A stretch of 6,261 nt of DNA from NCBI GenBank assembly GCA_015232735.1, contig JADFZC010000157.1, forward strand, positions 1-6,261, read 5' to 3'. Below are positions 5,628 through 6,261 of the stretch, piece after piece; the stretch's first letter is position 1, and each line of letters starts with the position of its first letter. The notes under the pieces are model-generated. The model was not told the DNA's origin and searched no databases. It was given only the letters and a program-made list of their open reading frames with translations. The translations under genes and the position numbers were made by a program. This stretch comes from Oligoflexales bacterium. GTDB lineage: Bacteria > Bdellovibrionota > Oligoflexia > Oligoflexales > Oligoflexaceae.

Positions 5628-5663
5628 AAAAAACTAGTCGATGTCGCTTTCAGCGACATCGAC
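5628..5663 (-). terminator. Rho-independent terminator-like hairpin
   Basis: A perfect 12-bp stem, 5637-5648 with 5652-5663, closes on a three-base loop (5649-5651). On the minus strand it is followed by TAG and then six T (5633-5628), with more T-rich sequence beyond. On the plus strand no T tract follows. It therefore looks like an intrinsic terminator for leftward transcription. Its place is odd: it lies in a divergent gap, upstream of the leftward NlpC/P60-like gene, with no leftward gene to its right inside the window. Confidence 0.65.
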
Positions 5664-5759
5664 GTATCCTGGCAAGTGAAGAAAAGCATAAAATCTGGTT
5701 GTAACATGCTGATATTTCGTAACAGATCCCAAACATTCAACACAGAGGAGCAGTGAACC
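5664..5759 (+). promoter_or_regulatory. Leader of the rightward gene with its ribosome binding site
   Basis: GAGGAG at 5745-5750 ends 9 nt before the ATG at 5760 and is a strong Shine-Dalgarno match that fixes the start. The remaining leader shows no convincing -35/-10 pair. Confidence 0.6.
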
Positions 5760-6261
5760 ATGTTGAAAGCGGGTTTCGAAACCATCCTTCAGCGTATATC
5801 GGAAAGATCCGAAGACAGCAAGCTCATCGATAAGTTTCTGGTTTTGGTATCCGAAAAGGAAGATTCCAGGGAAAAATGCGAATTGCTTTTATCTCTGATC
5901 AACAAAATAAAAGATACTGAATATTTCACTGCCATGCAGGTCGCAAAAGAGGTATTCAATTATGCGTCTTCAAGCCCGGATCTTTTCCATTACCTGAGGG
6001 AATCCCTTCTCCTCATAGCCGGAATATTCGAGAGTATAGGCCGTTTCGGGAAGGCCGAAGTAATCAGAATGACCCTGACAAAATATCAGGAGGAGAGGGA
6101 CAGACTCGGACAGATCACGCCCAAGGGACAGGAAAAGAAAAAAAATCTTCCTCCAAAAGCGGCATTTTCCACTACAGTCAAGTCGCCCCCCATACCAAAC
6201 CCGGAAAAAAATGAAGAACCCCAAGATGAGCCCAAACCCTTCAAGCCGCTGCCCATACAGA
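5760..6261 (+). CDS. Hypothetical protein, 5' part, helical domain then proline-rich linker
   Basis: Open reading frame from ATG at 5760 to the right edge, at least 167 codons without a stop. I do not recognise it. It begins MLKAGFETILQRISERSEDS with no signal peptide, so it is cytoplasmic or acts as a soluble part of a larger complex. Residues 1 to about 117 look wholly alpha-helical with repeated hydrophobic spacing (FLVLVSEKED, CELLLSLINKIKD, YLRESLLLIAGIFESIGRFG), compatible with a helical-repeat (TPR-like) region, though no clear repeat unit can be assigned. From about 118 on the chain is rich in Lys, Pro and Glu (GQEKKKNLPPKAA, SPPIPNPEKNEEP), a typical flexible linker, so another domain probably lies beyond the window. 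A strong ribosome binding site precedes it. It is divergent from the NlpC/P60-like gene, and the gap contains the hairpin at 5637-5663. Confidence 0.75.
   Translation, partial: MLKAGFETILQRISERSEDSKLIDKFLVLVSEKEDSREKCELLLSLINKIKDTEYFTAMQVAKEVFNYASSSPDLFHYLRESLLLIAGIFESIGRFGKAEVIRMTLTKYQEERDRLGQITPKGQEKKKNLPPKAAFSTTVKSPPIPNPEKNEEPQDEPKPFKPLPIQ

Noticed and set aside
5970..6224. Minus-strand frame of 84 codons near the right edge
   Set aside because: It lies antisense to the rightward gene at 5760, which has a strong ribosome binding site and an unbroken frame of 167 codons.

Overview
The window carries seven protein genes and two copies of a structured repeat. It looks like an ordinary chromosomal stretch of a Gram-negative bacterium of moderate GC. 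The gene types (PepT, a PanP-type decarboxylase, EF-P, an exported NlpC/P60-like protein) and the style of the repeat fit a member of the Desulfobacterota (former Deltaproteobacteria). That placement is inference from general resemblance; no marker here proves it.

Layout, left to right: the 3' part of pepT (peptidase T) runs rightward off the left edge and ends at 987. Repeat copy A (987-1111) fills almost the whole gap to the convergent gene panP (1125-2753, minus), a PLP-dependent decarboxylase of the PanP type expected to make beta-alanine from aspartate. Upstream of panP, 41 nt away on the same strand, is a small unknown gene (2795-3196) that is probably co-transcribed with it. Repeat copy B (3225-3349) lies just upstream of that pair, so the two repeats bracket the orf133-panP unit as direct copies. 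Next on the minus strand come a small exported protein or lipoprotein (3516-3974), efp (4170-4733) and an exported NlpC/P60-like protein with a cysteine-rich insert (4849-5568). A terminator-like hairpin (5628-5663) sits in the divergent gap. A new plus-strand gene of unknown function starts at 5760 and runs off the right edge.

The most notable content is the repeat pair. Both copies share a 71-nt core at 65/71 identity inside an outer stem of 18 aligned pairs. Five of those pairs differ between copies by compensatory double changes, and a sixth differs by a G.U/G-C type change. The core itself folds into a 17-position hairpin. Almost all non-Watson-Crick positions are G.U (or G.T) only when the minus strand is folded. 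This argues that a folded minus-strand nucleic acid is, or was, under selection. Exact 8-bp direct repeats border each copy, suggesting separate insertions. Whether this repeat family is already catalogued cannot be told without a database search.

The genes do not form one pathway. panP plus the small upstream gene is the only convincing operon. The three minus-strand genes further right have gaps of 115-195 nt and may each have their own promoter.
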